NCBI GenBank assembly: GCA_002718415.1
Contig: PBEM01000006.1
Location: 36,009 to 100,008 of the forward strand
DNA from: Chloroflexota bacterium
GTDB taxonomy: Bacteria; Chloroflexota; Dehalococcoidia; Lucifugimonadales; Lucifugimonadaceae
DNA: 64,000 bases
Direction of reading: 5' to 3'
A model generated the notes under the pieces. The model worked only from the letters and a program-made list of their open reading frames with translations. It searched no databases and had not been told where the DNA came from. A program made the position numbers and the translations under genes. This document shows positions 18,986-29,784 of this stretch, in pieces (positions within the stretch are counted from its first letter, which is position 1; every line of letters starts with the position of its first letter).

Positions 18986-19993
18986 ATGTCTAATAAAGTA
19001 GTAGTTTTAGGCCCAACTAAAGGGAATATTAAATCCAAAATTGACGATAAAACAATAAAAGAACTAAATTCCTATGCAAAAAATTATAAGGAATTAGAAC
19101 TATTTTATGTAGATACTTCTCAATCTATTGAAAAAGTAATTGAACAATGTAAAAACGCTTTAGTCATTTTTCCAACAACAATTTTCCCTGAAATAACATT
19201 CATTGCAGAAAAAATCCCTTCATTAAAACTTATTCAAACTTTTAGTGCTGGAACAGATTGGTTAGATAAAATTAAACTGTCAGAACTAGGAGTAGATGTA
19301 GCGAATAATAATGGAGCTAATGCTGTAGCCGTAGCAGAACATGCAATAAATCTAATGTTCTCTGTTAACAGAAAATTAGATCAACAAATCACTTCAGTTA
19401 AAAATGGGCAATGGATGGATGACGTGAAGGGAGATATAGAAGAATTCCATACACTTGTTGGTAAACGTATTGGAATAATTGGCTTAGGTCGAATAGGTTC
19501 ACGTGTGGCAAAAAGATTACATGGATGGGAATGTGAATTAGTTTATTATGATAATTTGGTTTTAGAAACAAAATACGTACAAGATTCAGGGGCAAAATAT
19601 TTAGAATTACATGAACTTCTAGAAACATCAGATATTATAACTATACATGTACCTTTAGATCGATCCACAAAACATATGATTTCAAAAAATGAATTTAAAT
19701 TAATGAAAAAAACCGCAATTTTCATTAATACATGCCGTGGGCCAGTAGTAGATGAAAAAGCGATGATTGAAGCATTATTAAATAACGAAATTTTTGCAGC
19801 AGGTTTAGATGTTACTGAAATAGAACCTATAGAAAAAGATAACCCATTACTAAAAATGGAAAATGTGATCATAACTCCTCACTTAGCAACAAGGGCAATA
19901 GAATCACAAAAAAATGCCTATGAAAATAGTCTAAAAAATGCAACAAGAATAGTAAAAGGTGAAAAACCTCAGTCAATAATTAAAGCTGTGTAA
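18986..19993 (+). CDS. D-isomer-specific 2-hydroxyacid dehydrogenase
   Basis: GKRIGIIGLGRIGSRVAKRL, FINTCRGPVVDEKAM, AGLDVTEIEP; RBS AAGGAG upstream. Confidence 0.9.
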   Translation: MSNKVVVLGPTKGNIKSKIDDKTIKELNSYAKNYKELELFYVDTSQSIEKVIEQCKNALVIFPTTIFPEITFIAEKIPSLKLIQTFSAGTDWLDKIKLSELGVDVANNNGANAVAVAEHAINLMFSVNRKLDQQITSVKNGQWMDDVKGDIEEFHTLVGKRIGIIGLGRIGSRVAKRLHGWECELVYYDNLVLETKYVQDSGAKYLELHELLETSDIITIHVPLDRSTKHMISKNEFKLMKKTAIFINTCRGPVVDEKAMIEALLNNEIFAAGLDVTEIEPIEKDNPLLKMENVIITPHLATRAIESQKNAYENSLKNATRIVKGEKPQSIIKAV

Positions 19994-20947
19994 TCACTTA
20001 TTTACTTTAAAATTAAGAACATTTTGATAAGCTGATAAAGCAGCTATCGCACCTTGAGAAGCAGCAGTAATGGTTTGTTTTAGATCTGTTCCATCAGTGA
20101 GATCTCCAGCTGCGTAAATACCTTTTACAGATGTATTTTGATGCTTATCCACGTGAACTTCCCCACTATCGGAATTTAATTTTAAACCAAGTTGATTAGG
20201 TATTTCCAATCTAGGATCAGCACCAATTTCTACAAAAATTCCGTCTAAATTTATGTGTTTCTGGTCATTAATTTTTTTATTGATTTTTATTCCATTTAAT
20301 CCTTTTTCATCTCCTAATAAAGAAATCACTTGAGTTTCAAGAAGAATAATAATATTTTCACTATTATTTAAAATTTCTAACAAAATAGGCTCTGGTCTAA
20401 AAAATTTGCTCCCTCTATATATCAAATATACTTTTTTAGCGTATTTTGATAATAATATTGTCCCTTCAACTGCAGCATTACCTCCACCAATTACAGCTAC
20501 TGCTTCTTTATTTTTATACAAAGGTGCATCACATGTAGAACAATAAGAAACTCCTTTCCCCATCCATTCTTCTTCATTATCCAAACCAAGCTTACGTCTC
20601 TCTCTACCCATAGCTAAAATAACAGATTTAGACAAGAAAATTTCTCCGTTATTTAAAGTAGATCGAAAACTTCCATCAGAAATTTTTTCTACATTTTTTA
20701 AATTAGAATCAAATGTTTCTGTATTTAAATTATCTACTTGTTCTTTAAATTTCATCATAAGATCAAAACCATCAATATCTGGTTGCCCAGGATAATTTTC
20801 AATCATTCCTCCTATGGCTGTCTCTCCTCCAAATTCCTCTCCTACTATAACAGTATCAATTTGATATCTTTTACAATACAAAGCCGCAGAATATGCAGCA
20901 GCACCTAAACCAGCAATTAATACATCAGTATTTATTTCATTACTCAT
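19994..20947 (-). CDS. trxB: thioredoxin reductase
   Basis: CSTCDAPLYKNKEAVAVIGGGNAAVEG, GIYAAGDLTDG. Confidence 0.93.
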   Translation of the reverse strand: MSNEINTDVLIAGLGAAAYSAALYCKRYQIDTVIVGEEFGGETAIGGMIENYPGQPDIDGFDLMMKFKEQVDNLNTETFDSNLKNVEKISDGSFRSTLNNGEIFLSKSVILAMGRERRKLGLDNEEEWMGKGVSYCSTCDAPLYKNKEAVAVIGGGNAAVEGTILLSKYAKKVYLIYRGSKFFRPEPILLEILNNSENIIILLETQVISLLGDEKGLNGIKINKKINDQKHINLDGIFVEIGADPRLEIPNQLGLKLNSDSGEVHVDKHQNTSVKGIYAAGDLTDGTDLKQTITAASQGAIAALSAYQNVLNFKVNK

Positions 20948-21112
20948 GGTGTTTCCTTAGACGTGATTAGTGTTCATAAAACAAATTCAGATTAAAAGTT
21001 GATATTAATACTGTACAACAAAATAAGTTATGCTTGTTATACTCAGAAATAAATACTCTATAAATATTTGAGTCTTTTTAAATAAAAAATAATCAAAATT
21101 GAGAAAAACACT

Positions 21113-22327
21113 ATGAAATCATCAATAAAAATCATAGAAAATGGCTCCATTAGTTCTCCTAAAGGTTTTAAATCTGGAGCTATTTTTGCAGGCATAAAAA
21201 CTCCAGGAGAAGACAAAAAAGATATTGGAATATTATTTTCTGATGAACCATGTACAGTAGCAGGAACATACTCTCAAAATAGTATTCTTTCTCCTTCAGT
21301 AACACTTACAAAAGAAAGAGTAAATTCTAAAAGAAAAATTAGAGGTTTAGTCGCAAATTCAGGATGTGCAAACTGTTCGGTAGGTGAACAAGGTTATTTA
21401 GATGCGAAAGAAACTACAAACATTACCGCTAAATTCTTAAATGTTGATGAGGAGGAAATTCTAGTAGCTTCTACAGGAATAATTGGTATAGAACTTCCTA
21501 TGGCATTAATGAGAGAATATATTCCAAAAATTTCTATTTCAAATGATTATGGAAAAGAGTTTGCTAAATCAATTTTAACTACAGATAAAAAAACCAAAGA
21601 AATAGCCTTAGTTATTGAATTAGGTGACCAGAGGGTTAATTTAGCTGGAGTAGCTAAAGGTTCAGGAATGATACATCCAAACATGGCAACTATGCTAGCA
21701 TTCATAACCACAGATGCAAAAATAGAAAAAGAATTATTACAAAAAATATTATCAGAAGCTATTAAAAAATCATTTAATCAAACAGATGTAGATGGAGATC
21801 AAAGTACCAACGATACTGTGCTAATTTTTGCAAATGGAAAATCTGGAGTAAATATAGACCATAAAGATATTTCTAATGTTTTTAGTGAAGCTGTAACAAA
21901 AATATGTCAGTACCTAGCTAAAGAAATCGCAAAAGATGGTGAAGGTGCTTCTAAATTAATTGAAGTAACAGTAGAAGGAGCAAAAAGTGATAATGACGCT
22001 CTTTTGGCTTCAAGATCAGTGGCAAGTTCACTGCTTGTTAGAACTGCAGTATATGGTAGAGATCCAAATTGGGGAAGAATTTTAATGGCAGTAGGTAAAA
22101 CAGGAATTGATTTAGAGGAATCTAAAATTGATCTATATATTAATGAAATTCAGATTGCTTCTGAGGGAAAGGCTATTGCTTATAATGTTCAAAGTGTAAT
22201 CACTGCTTTAGGCAAAGAAGAAGTTTCAATTAAAGTTAGCTTAAATATTGGAAGTGGTTATGGACAAGCCTGGGGAAGTGATTTAACAGAAGAATATGTA
22301 ATTTTTAATTCAGCTTACACAACTTAA
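21113..22327 (+). CDS. argJ: bifunctional glutamate N-acetyltransferase/amino-acid acetyltransferase
   Basis: VAKGSGMIHPNMATMLAFITTDA, GRDPNWGRI. Confidence 0.95.
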   Translation: MKSSIKIIENGSISSPKGFKSGAIFAGIKTPGEDKKDIGILFSDEPCTVAGTYSQNSILSPSVTLTKERVNSKRKIRGLVANSGCANCSVGEQGYLDAKETTNITAKFLNVDEEEILVASTGIIGIELPMALMREYIPKISISNDYGKEFAKSILTTDKKTKEIALVIELGDQRVNLAGVAKGSGMIHPNMATMLAFITTDAKIEKELLQKILSEAIKKSFNQTDVDGDQSTNDTVLIFANGKSGVNIDHKDISNVFSEAVTKICQYLAKEIAKDGEGASKLIEVTVEGAKSDNDALLASRSVASSLLVRTAVYGRDPNWGRILMAVGKTGIDLEESKIDLYINEIQIASEGKAIAYNVQSVITALGKEEVSIKVSLNIGSGYGQAWGSDLTEEYVIFNSAYTT

Positions 22328-22366
22328 TTATTTTAATTTTGTAAATGATTTTAGTATGACGTCAAT

Positions 22367-23167
22367 ATGATTGATCAATCCATAGATAATAAAAATAAAA
22401 TTATAGTAATAAAGATAGGTGGTAGTACGCTAGGAGAGGGTGACAGTACAATACCAGATATTATTTCAATAAAAAAATCTGGTTATTATCCTGTAATAAT
22501 ACACGGGGGAGGAAAAGAAATAAATGAATGGATAAAAAAATTAGGTATTATGCCTGAATTTGTAAATGGTTTACGAAAAACAAATAAAATTACATTAGAT
22601 ATAGCAATAGCTGTACTAACAGGATTAGTAAATTCTCAACTGGTTGCCGAATTTACTAATTTAAATCAAAATGTTATAGGTTTATCTGGATTGGATGGAA
22701 ATATACTAAGGGCAAAAATTAAATCACCTGACCTTGGATATGTAGGAGAAATTGTAGAAACAAACATTTCATTCATCAAAAGAATTATTGAGTTGAACCT
22801 TATACCAATTATATCTCCTGCAGCATTAAACATAAATTCAGAGAATACAAATGACCAAATATTAAATATTAATGCTGATACAGCAGCTGGACATATTGCC
22901 AAATCCTTAAATGCAAATATGTTAATTTTTCAAACTGATGTACCTGGAGTAATGGATATTAGAAAAAGGATAATACCTCATATGACTACATTACAGGCTA
23001 GAGAACTAATTGACACTGGTGTAGCTATAGGAGGAATGATACCTAAAATAGAAGCATGTATATTCGCATCAAAAAAAATTAACACTGGTTATATAATTGA
23101 CGGAAGAATAAAAGGTGCTTTAACAGATTGTATTTCAGGAAAAAAAATAGGGACAAAAATTACATAA
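22367..23167 (+). CDS. argB: acetylglutamate kinase
   Basis: IIVIKIGGSTLG, PVIIHGGGKEIN, INADTAAGHIAKSL, GGMIPKIEA. Confidence 0.94.
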   Translation: MIDQSIDNKNKIIVIKIGGSTLGEGDSTIPDIISIKKSGYYPVIIHGGGKEINEWIKKLGIMPEFVNGLRKTNKITLDIAIAVLTGLVNSQLVAEFTNLNQNVIGLSGLDGNILRAKIKSPDLGYVGEIVETNISFIKRIIELNLIPIISPAALNINSENTNDQILNINADTAAGHIAKSLNANMLIFQTDVPGVMDIRKRIIPHMTTLQARELIDTGVAIGGMIPKIEACIFASKKINTGYIIDGRIKGALTDCISGKKIGTKIT

Positions 23168-23272
23168 TATACAATGTCAATAAGTTTTAAAGGGATACTT
23201 AAAAAATAGATCATATATAGTTGCAAGATAAAGATTAAGAAATATATCATCTCAAAAATAAGGAATTTATAA

Positions 23273-24475
23273 ATGGTAAAATCTTCAGAATATAAAGACT
23301 TGGAATCTAAATACTATATGCAAGTAGTAAATAGAATGCCACCCGTACTAGTAAGAGGCTCCGGTTCTTATGTATATGATAATGAAAATAAATCTTATCT
23401 AGATTTTACAGCTGGTTGGGCAGTTTTAAATTTGGGACATTCTCATCCTGAAACAACAAAAGCTATTCAAGATCAATCCTCTAAAATAATACAGATGTCA
23501 AATCTATTTTTTACTACACCTCAACTTGGTTTAGCAGAAATAATTGTCGAAAACTCGGATATAGATAGGGTATTTTTTTGCAACTCTGGAGCTGAGGCAA
23601 ATGAAGGTGCTTGTAAATTAGCTAGAAAATGGGGAAAGAAAAAGTTAGGAGGTGCATATGAAATAATAACAGCTCTTGATTCATTCCATGGGAGAACTCA
23701 AGCGATGATGGCAGCTACTGGTCAACCTCATTACCAAGAAAATTGGAAACCTTTAATGCCAGGTTTTGTAAATGTAAAATATAATAGTTTATCTGCAATT
23801 AAAGAGGTTTTCAGTAAAGATAAAACATGTGCTGTTCTTTTAGAGCCAATTCAAGGTGAAGGAGGGGTGAACGTTCCCGATGATAATTATTTAGAATCTG
23901 TCATGGATTTCTGTAAAGAAAATAATATACTTTTTATGCTAGATGAGGTTCAAACTGGGATGGGTAGGTTAGGAAAATTGTTCGGATATCAAAGATTTAA
24001 GAATATACAACCAGATGTCATAACTTTAGGTAAGGCATTAGGTGCAGGGACTCCCTTAGGTGCATTCGCCTCAAAAGAATATTGTTCTGTTCTTGAACCA
24101 GGAGATCATGGTTCAACATTTGGTGGAAATGCATTAACTACTGCTGCAGGTAAAGCAGCGGCTAATTACATGGTCAAAAATAATATACCTTCTCTTGCTT
24201 TAGAAACTGGTATATACCTAACAAAAAAACTCGAATCTTTAAAAAGTAAATATGATTTTATAATCGAAATTAGAGGTATGGGACTATTAATTGGAATGGA
24301 AATGAATAAAGATATTTCATCTGAAATAGTAAAAATATGCTTAGAAAAAGGTTTATTACTAAACGCTGTAAGACCAAATATGCTTCGTTTTATGCCTCCG
24401 TTAAATGTTTCAAAAAAAGAAATAGATATAGCGATAAAGATATTGGATGAATCAATATCAAAAACAATAAACTAA
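23273..24475 (+). CDS. argD: acetylornithine aminotransferase
   Basis: FCNSGAEANEGACKLARKW, FMLDEVQTGMGRLGK, LGKALGAGTPLGAF; arg cluster context. Confidence 0.92.
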   Translation: MVKSSEYKDLESKYYMQVVNRMPPVLVRGSGSYVYDNENKSYLDFTAGWAVLNLGHSHPETTKAIQDQSSKIIQMSNLFFTTPQLGLAEIIVENSDIDRVFFCNSGAEANEGACKLARKWGKKKLGGAYEIITALDSFHGRTQAMMAATGQPHYQENWKPLMPGFVNVKYNSLSAIKEVFSKDKTCAVLLEPIQGEGGVNVPDDNYLESVMDFCKENNILFMLDEVQTGMGRLGKLFGYQRFKNIQPDVITLGKALGAGTPLGAFASKEYCSVLEPGDHGSTFGGNALTTAAGKAAANYMVKNNIPSLALETGIYLTKKLESLKSKYDFIIEIRGMGLLIGMEMNKDISSEIVKICLEKGLLLNAVRPNMLRFMPPLNVSKKEIDIAIKILDESISKTIN

Positions 24476-24497
24476 TAAAAGGGTATTATAAAAAATT

Positions 24498-25721
24498 ATG
24501 TCTAAAGAAAAATGCATTCTAGCATATAGCGGTGGAATGGATTCTACTATTTCTGTGGCTTGGATAAAAGAGGAATATAATATTGATGTTATTACTTTAA
24601 CTCTTGATCTTGGTGGTGGTCCTGAATTAGATGGTGTAGTTGAAAGAGCAAAATTCGCAGGAGCATTAGATACTTTAATATGGGATGTTAAAGAGGAATT
24701 TGTAAATAATTACATTTTTAAAGGTCTAAAAGCTGGGGCTCTCTATGAAGGTGTTTATCCGTTATCTACGGCCTTAGGTCGGCCTTTAATGGCTAAAAAA
24801 TTAGTAGAAGCTGCTAAATTACATGGTGCAACATATATAGCTCATGGCTGTACAGGAAAAGGGAATGATCAAGTTAGATTTGATGCAGGAATTATGACTC
24901 TTTCTGCCCACACGGACCAAATAAAAATTATTGCTCCAGCTAGGGAGTGGGGAATGTCTAGAGATGAAGAAAAAATGTACGCACAAAAAGTTGGATTAGA
25001 ACTAAGAGAAGTCGGAGATGAACAGAAGGTATATTCGATAGATAGAAATTTATGGGGGCAAGCTATAGAGGGAGAAGATCTTGAAGACGCCTGGATAATA
25101 CCTCCAGAAGATGCATATTCTTGGACTAAACCTATAGAAAACACTCCAAATAATTTTGAGGATGTTGTTATCGGGTTTGAAAAAGGAATACCTACTTCTT
25201 TAAATAACAAAAAGTTGTCTGGAGTTAAATTAATTGAAGACCTGAATGCTATAGCAGGGAATCATGGCGTTGGAAGAATTGATCATTTAGAAAATCGCTT
25301 AGTTGGAATTAAATCTAGAGAAATATACGAGACACCAGCCGCAATCGTACTACACACAGCAATAAATTCTTTAGAAACTATGTGTTTATCTAGAGAACAA
25401 CAAAGAGTTAAGCAAAATCTTTCTCAAATTTATTCTGATTTAGTATATGATGGTAAATGGTTTACTGAATTACGTTCTAATATAGATGCATTTATAGATG
25501 ATGTTTTAAAATTTACTTCAGGCGAAGTAAAAGTTCGATTATATAAGGGTTCTACCACAGTTATAGGTACAAAATCAAATTATTCTTTATATGATTTTGA
25601 ACTTGCAACATATTCAACTAAAGATATTTTTGATCATTCAGCTGCAACGGGATTTATAGATATTTTTTCTCTATCATCTAGAACACAGGCAAAAAAACAA
25701 ACATATAAAGATGCTAAATAA
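24498..25721 (+). CDS. argG: argininosuccinate synthase
   Basis: CILAYSGGMDSTISVAWIKE, HGCTGKGNDQVRFD, NHGVGRIDHLENRLVGIKSREIYE. Confidence 0.96.
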   Translation: MSKEKCILAYSGGMDSTISVAWIKEEYNIDVITLTLDLGGGPELDGVVERAKFAGALDTLIWDVKEEFVNNYIFKGLKAGALYEGVYPLSTALGRPLMAKKLVEAAKLHGATYIAHGCTGKGNDQVRFDAGIMTLSAHTDQIKIIAPAREWGMSRDEEKMYAQKVGLELREVGDEQKVYSIDRNLWGQAIEGEDLEDAWIIPPEDAYSWTKPIENTPNNFEDVVIGFEKGIPTSLNNKKLSGVKLIEDLNAIAGNHGVGRIDHLENRLVGIKSREIYETPAAIVLHTAINSLETMCLSREQQRVKQNLSQIYSDLVYDGKWFTELRSNIDAFIDDVLKFTSGEVKVRLYKGSTTVIGTKSNYSLYDFELATYSTKDIFDHSAATGFIDIFSLSSRTQAKKQTYKDAK

Positions 25722-25736
25722 GAAAGTTTCAATAAT

Positions 25737-27128
25737 ATGTCCTCAAATAAAGAAATAAATCCAGCTTCATCAGCAAGAGGTTCGGAGTTAGCTAGTAATT
25801 TTACTGTATCACTAAATTTCGATAAGAGATTATATAAACAAGATATTTTAGTATCCATAGCTCATGCAAAAATGTTAGGGAAACAAGAAATTATAAGTGA
25901 TGAAGATTCTAAATTAATAGTTTCAGGTTTAATCAAAATTCAAAAAGAAATCGAATCCGATAAATTTCCTTGGGATGAAAAACTTGAAGATATACATATG
26001 AATATAGAGTCAAGGCTTTTCGAAATTATAGGTAATCAAGCTGGAAAATTACATACAGCTAGATCACGGAATGATCAAGTAGCAACAGATATCCGTTTAT
26101 GGATAAAAGATGCATGTATTAACTTAATTGAAAATTCCAAAAAATTACAATTAAGTTTACTATCTTTAGCTAAAAACAATTTAAATGTTTCCTTACCTGG
26201 ATACACTCATCTACAAAAAGCACAACCTATTTTATTATCTCATCACTTTTTAGCTTACTTTGAAATGTTTCAAAGAGACATTGAAAGATGGAAGAAAACT
26301 TATAATTCTGCTGATGTAATGCCTTTAGGTTCTGGAGCAATTTCAGGTGTTCCATACAATATCGATAGAAAGTATGTAGCAGAAGAATTAGGATTTTCTT
26401 TCATCTCAAATAATTCTATTGATGCAGTATCAGATAGAGATTTTATAGTCGAATTTATATCTGCATCTTCAATATGTATGAGCCATTTATCTAAATTATC
26501 AGAAGAAATTGTTATTTGGTCATCAGACGAATTTAATTTCATTTCTTTATCAGATGAATATACATCTGGATCAAGCATTATGCCTCAAAAAAGAAATCCA
26601 GATTTTGCAGAATTAATAAGAGGTAAAACAGGTAGGGTTTATGGGGATTTAATTGGAATATTGACAGTTTTAAAAGGTTTACCATTATCATACAACCGTG
26701 ATTTACAAGAAGATAAAGAAAGTACATTCGATGCTTATGACACGACCCTTGCTTGTATAAAATCAGCAAACGGCATAGTAAAAAACTTAATTATTAATGA
26801 CAAAATTATGAAAACTTCAGCAGAAAAAGGATTTATACTAGCCACTGACATAGCTGATTACCTCACAAAAAAGGGGTTACCTTTTAGACAGTCACATATA
26901 ATAATGACAAAACTATCTAATCATTGCAAAAAACTCGGTAAAGATTTATCAGAAATAAGCGTAGAAGAATATAAATCTATATCAAAATTCTTTTCTGATG
27001 ATGTAAAGAATATTTCCGTAAATCAATCAATCAATTCTAGAGAAATAAAAGGTGGAACTTCTTTGAATCAAATAAAAAATGCAATAAAAAATGCTAATAT
27101 CACAATTAATCAAAAATGGCCAAAATAA
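25737..27128 (+). CDS. argH: argininosuccinate lyase
   Basis: HTARSRNDQVATDIRLW, PGYTHLQKAQPI, GSSIMPQKRNPDFAELIRGK. Confidence 0.96.
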   Translation: MSSNKEINPASSARGSELASNFTVSLNFDKRLYKQDILVSIAHAKMLGKQEIISDEDSKLIVSGLIKIQKEIESDKFPWDEKLEDIHMNIESRLFEIIGNQAGKLHTARSRNDQVATDIRLWIKDACINLIENSKKLQLSLLSLAKNNLNVSLPGYTHLQKAQPILLSHHFLAYFEMFQRDIERWKKTYNSADVMPLGSGAISGVPYNIDRKYVAEELGFSFISNNSIDAVSDRDFIVEFISASSICMSHLSKLSEEIVIWSSDEFNFISLSDEYTSGSSIMPQKRNPDFAELIRGKTGRVYGDLIGILTVLKGLPLSYNRDLQEDKESTFDAYDTTLACIKSANGIVKNLIINDKIMKTSAEKGFILATDIADYLTKKGLPFRQSHIIMTKLSNHCKKLGKDLSEISVEEYKSISKFFSDDVKNISVNQSINSREIKGGTSLNQIKNAIKNANITINQKWPK

Positions 27129-27802
27129 ACAATATCTCTAAAAAAAAATTTAAAATCTCTGTTTCATTATTATCAGCAAATTTTTATAATTTATGTAGTC
27201 AAATTAAAGACATCGAAAATTCAAAAGCAGATGAATTTCACTTTGATGTTATGGATGGTCATTTTGTACCTAATATATCTATGGGACTTCCTATTTTTGA
27301 ATCAATAAGACCATTAATAAAAAAACCCATAGAAGTACATATGATGGTAACTAATCCAGATAATCATATAAAATCATTTAGTAATGCAGGCGCAAATTTA
27401 TTTACTTTCCACATAGAAACTTCAAAAAATCCCACTTTAACGATAGAAACTATAAAAAAATCAAACATGCTTGTAGGTGTATCAATTAAACCAAACACTC
27501 CAATCACCAAAATTATTGATCTTATAAAGATTGTCGATAGGGTATTAATAATGACTGTAGAACCAGGATTTGGTGGTCAAAAATTTATTACTGACATGTT
27601 AAAAAAAATTGAATCAATTTCCAAAATAATAAATGATGGTAAATATTCTACAGAGCTAGCAGTAGATGGAGGAATAAAACTAGATAATGTTAAATCTGCA
27701 TATCTAGCAGGTGCTACGACATTAATTTCAGGATCCGGTATACTCAATAGTGAAAAAGGGATAATTCATGGAGTCGAGGATATGATAACTAAGATAAAAT
27801 AA
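27116..27802 (+). CDS. rpe: ribulose-phosphate 3-epimerase
   Basis: HFDVMDGHFVPNISMG, EVHMMVTNPD, MTVEPGFGGQKF, AVDGGIKLDN. Confidence 0.95.
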   Translation: MAKINNISKKKFKISVSLLSANFYNLCSQIKDIENSKADEFHFDVMDGHFVPNISMGLPIFESIRPLIKKPIEVHMMVTNPDNHIKSFSNAGANLFTFHIETSKNPTLTIETIKKSNMLVGVSIKPNTPITKIIDLIKIVDRVLIMTVEPGFGGQKFITDMLKKIESISKIINDGKYSTELAVDGGIKLDNVKSAYLAGATTLISGSGILNSEKGIIHGVEDMITKIK

Positions 27803-28021
27803 TTACCCTAAATTTAAACCTTTCTTGTCTAAGGTTCGAATTTCCCTAGCCGTTAATTTTACTTTTACTTTTTCTCCATCTATTTCTACCCATCTGCTCT
27901 GAATATTTGGTTTTGACATTTTACGAGTAGCATTCAAAGCATGGGACCTATTATTTCCAAATAAAGGCTTTTTTAGAGGCCCAAGGCCTAATTTTTCTCG
28001 TATTTTATTTGATTTTGACAT
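27803..28021 (-). CDS. rpmB: 50S ribosomal protein L28
   Basis: 72 aa; NNRSHALNATRKMSKPNIQ, VKLTAREIRTLDKKGL. Confidence 0.9.
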   Translation of the reverse strand: MSKSNKIREKLGLGPLKKPLFGNNRSHALNATRKMSKPNIQSRWVEIDGEKVKVKLTAREIRTLDKKGLNLG

Positions 28022-28158
28022 TACTTAACCCTATAAGAATAATAAAGTTGTTAAATCCATATATTTAGAACTCAGAGCAATTGAATTAAAATTATACAGG
28101 ATATTTAGATACAATATAAAAAATTTAATTACCATTCTACTTATAAATTTATTAAATT

Positions 28159-29760
28159 ATGAATAATTCTCAAGCAAATAAAAATATAGAATTAGGTGGG
28201 GAGACACTATTTCAAATAATAGAAGGTGGAGCTAAGGCTTTAGAAAAAAACATGGATAAAATTAATACAATTAATGTCTTTCCTGTACCTGATGGTGACA
28301 CAGGAACAAATATGGCTCTAACACTAAATTCTATATTAGATGATTTAAAAGACTCTAAAGAAGAACATGCAGGCAAACTTGCTAAAAAAATGTATGATTC
28401 AGCATTATTGGGTTCAAGGGGTAATTCAGGATTAATCTTAACTCAATTTTTTAAAGGAATGACACAAAGCATTTTAAATGAAAAGTTTTTACCAGAAAAT
28501 TTTCTGAATATTTTTAAATACGCCTCAGAAAATTCATTAAATGCAATCCCTAACCCCGAATCAGGAACAATGATTACAGTTTATAGTGACTGCGCAAAAA
28601 AAATAAATGTAATAGATAATAAAGATATCTCTTATATACTTGAGATTTTATCTACTCAAGCTATCGATACTGTTAAAAAAACTCCGACTATGCTAAGTAT
28701 ATTAAGAGAAGCTAATGTTGTAGATTCTGGAGCCTTTGGTTTAGCTGTAATGCTAATAGGAGCCTTAGATGTGATAAAGAATAAAGGCGATGGAAATATT
28801 GATGTAAATATACCTACACCAGACTTTTCAGAATTAGGAAATCTAAATGAAGATTTTTTAGAAGGAATAAAAGAAGAAATTTGGGGTTACTGTACTGTTT
28901 TTGCTATCAAAGGAAAAAATCTAAACCTTAAAAAAATTAAGGATCAAATATCAAAAATTGGAAAATCAACCGTTGTTGCAGGTAATGAAAGTATTATAAA
29001 AATTCATACACACGTCGATAATCCTGGCAATGTTATTTCTCTAGGAGCAGATATAGGAATTCTATCTAATATAGAAATAAAAAATATGGATGAACAAACA
29101 AATGACTGGGCAAATAATCAAAAAATATTAACTAAAGATGATAGCCCAGCTATACTTTCTGTGGCACATGGTGATGGAATAATAAAATTAATGAAAGAAA
29201 TAAATCAAAATAACTTGACCATATTACCAATTGATAAAAATATAAAGCTAGAGATTAATTATCTAGTACAATTTATAGAAAAAATTGAGTCAACGAATAT
29301 AATATTTTTGCCTAATGACAAAAATATTTTTGAAAGCACTAAAGAAATCATAAATTTAACAAAAAAGAATTTATCCATCATTCCAAGTGTATCTATATCT
29401 TCTGGTATAGCATGTATTTTTACTTTTGAAGAAAATTCTAGTATAGATAAAAACATAGAAAATATGAATCAATCTTTGGATGAAATAATAACAGCAGATG
29501 TATATAAAAGTAGCCAAAATAAATTTATTGGTAGGATTGAAGGGAAAATTGTTGTTAATGATAGTACTCCAGAAAAAGTTTTAAAAGAGTTAATAAAACA
29601 AACATCAACTAAAGATTCTTTGGTAACCATTTATACTAAAATAAAAACAGATACAAAAAAAATTGAAGATTATGTAACACATGACACTAATAATGATTTT
29701 GAAATAGAAATAATATATGGTGGACAATATAAATATGATTATTTACTAAGTATTGAATAA
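28159..29760 (+). CDS. DAK2-domain (YloV/FakA-like) protein
   Basis: NVFPVPDGDTGTNMALTL, GSRGNSGLILTQFFKG. Confidence 0.9.
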   Translation: MNNSQANKNIELGGETLFQIIEGGAKALEKNMDKINTINVFPVPDGDTGTNMALTLNSILDDLKDSKEEHAGKLAKKMYDSALLGSRGNSGLILTQFFKGMTQSILNEKFLPENFLNIFKYASENSLNAIPNPESGTMITVYSDCAKKINVIDNKDISYILEILSTQAIDTVKKTPTMLSILREANVVDSGAFGLAVMLIGALDVIKNKGDGNIDVNIPTPDFSELGNLNEDFLEGIKEEIWGYCTVFAIKGKNLNLKKIKDQISKIGKSTVVAGNESIIKIHTHVDNPGNVISLGADIGILSNIEIKNMDEQTNDWANNQKILTKDDSPAILSVAHGDGIIKLMKEINQNNLTILPIDKNIKLEINYLVQFIEKIESTNIIFLPNDKNIFESTKEIINLTKKNLSIIPSVSISSGIACIFTFEENSSIDKNIENMNQSLDEIITADVYKSSQNKFIGRIEGKIVVNDSTPEKVLKELIKQTSTKDSLVTIYTKIKTDTKKIEDYVTHDTNNDFEIEIIYGGQYKYDYLLSIE

Positions 29761-29784
29761 TCTACAATAAAATAAGGATAAAAA

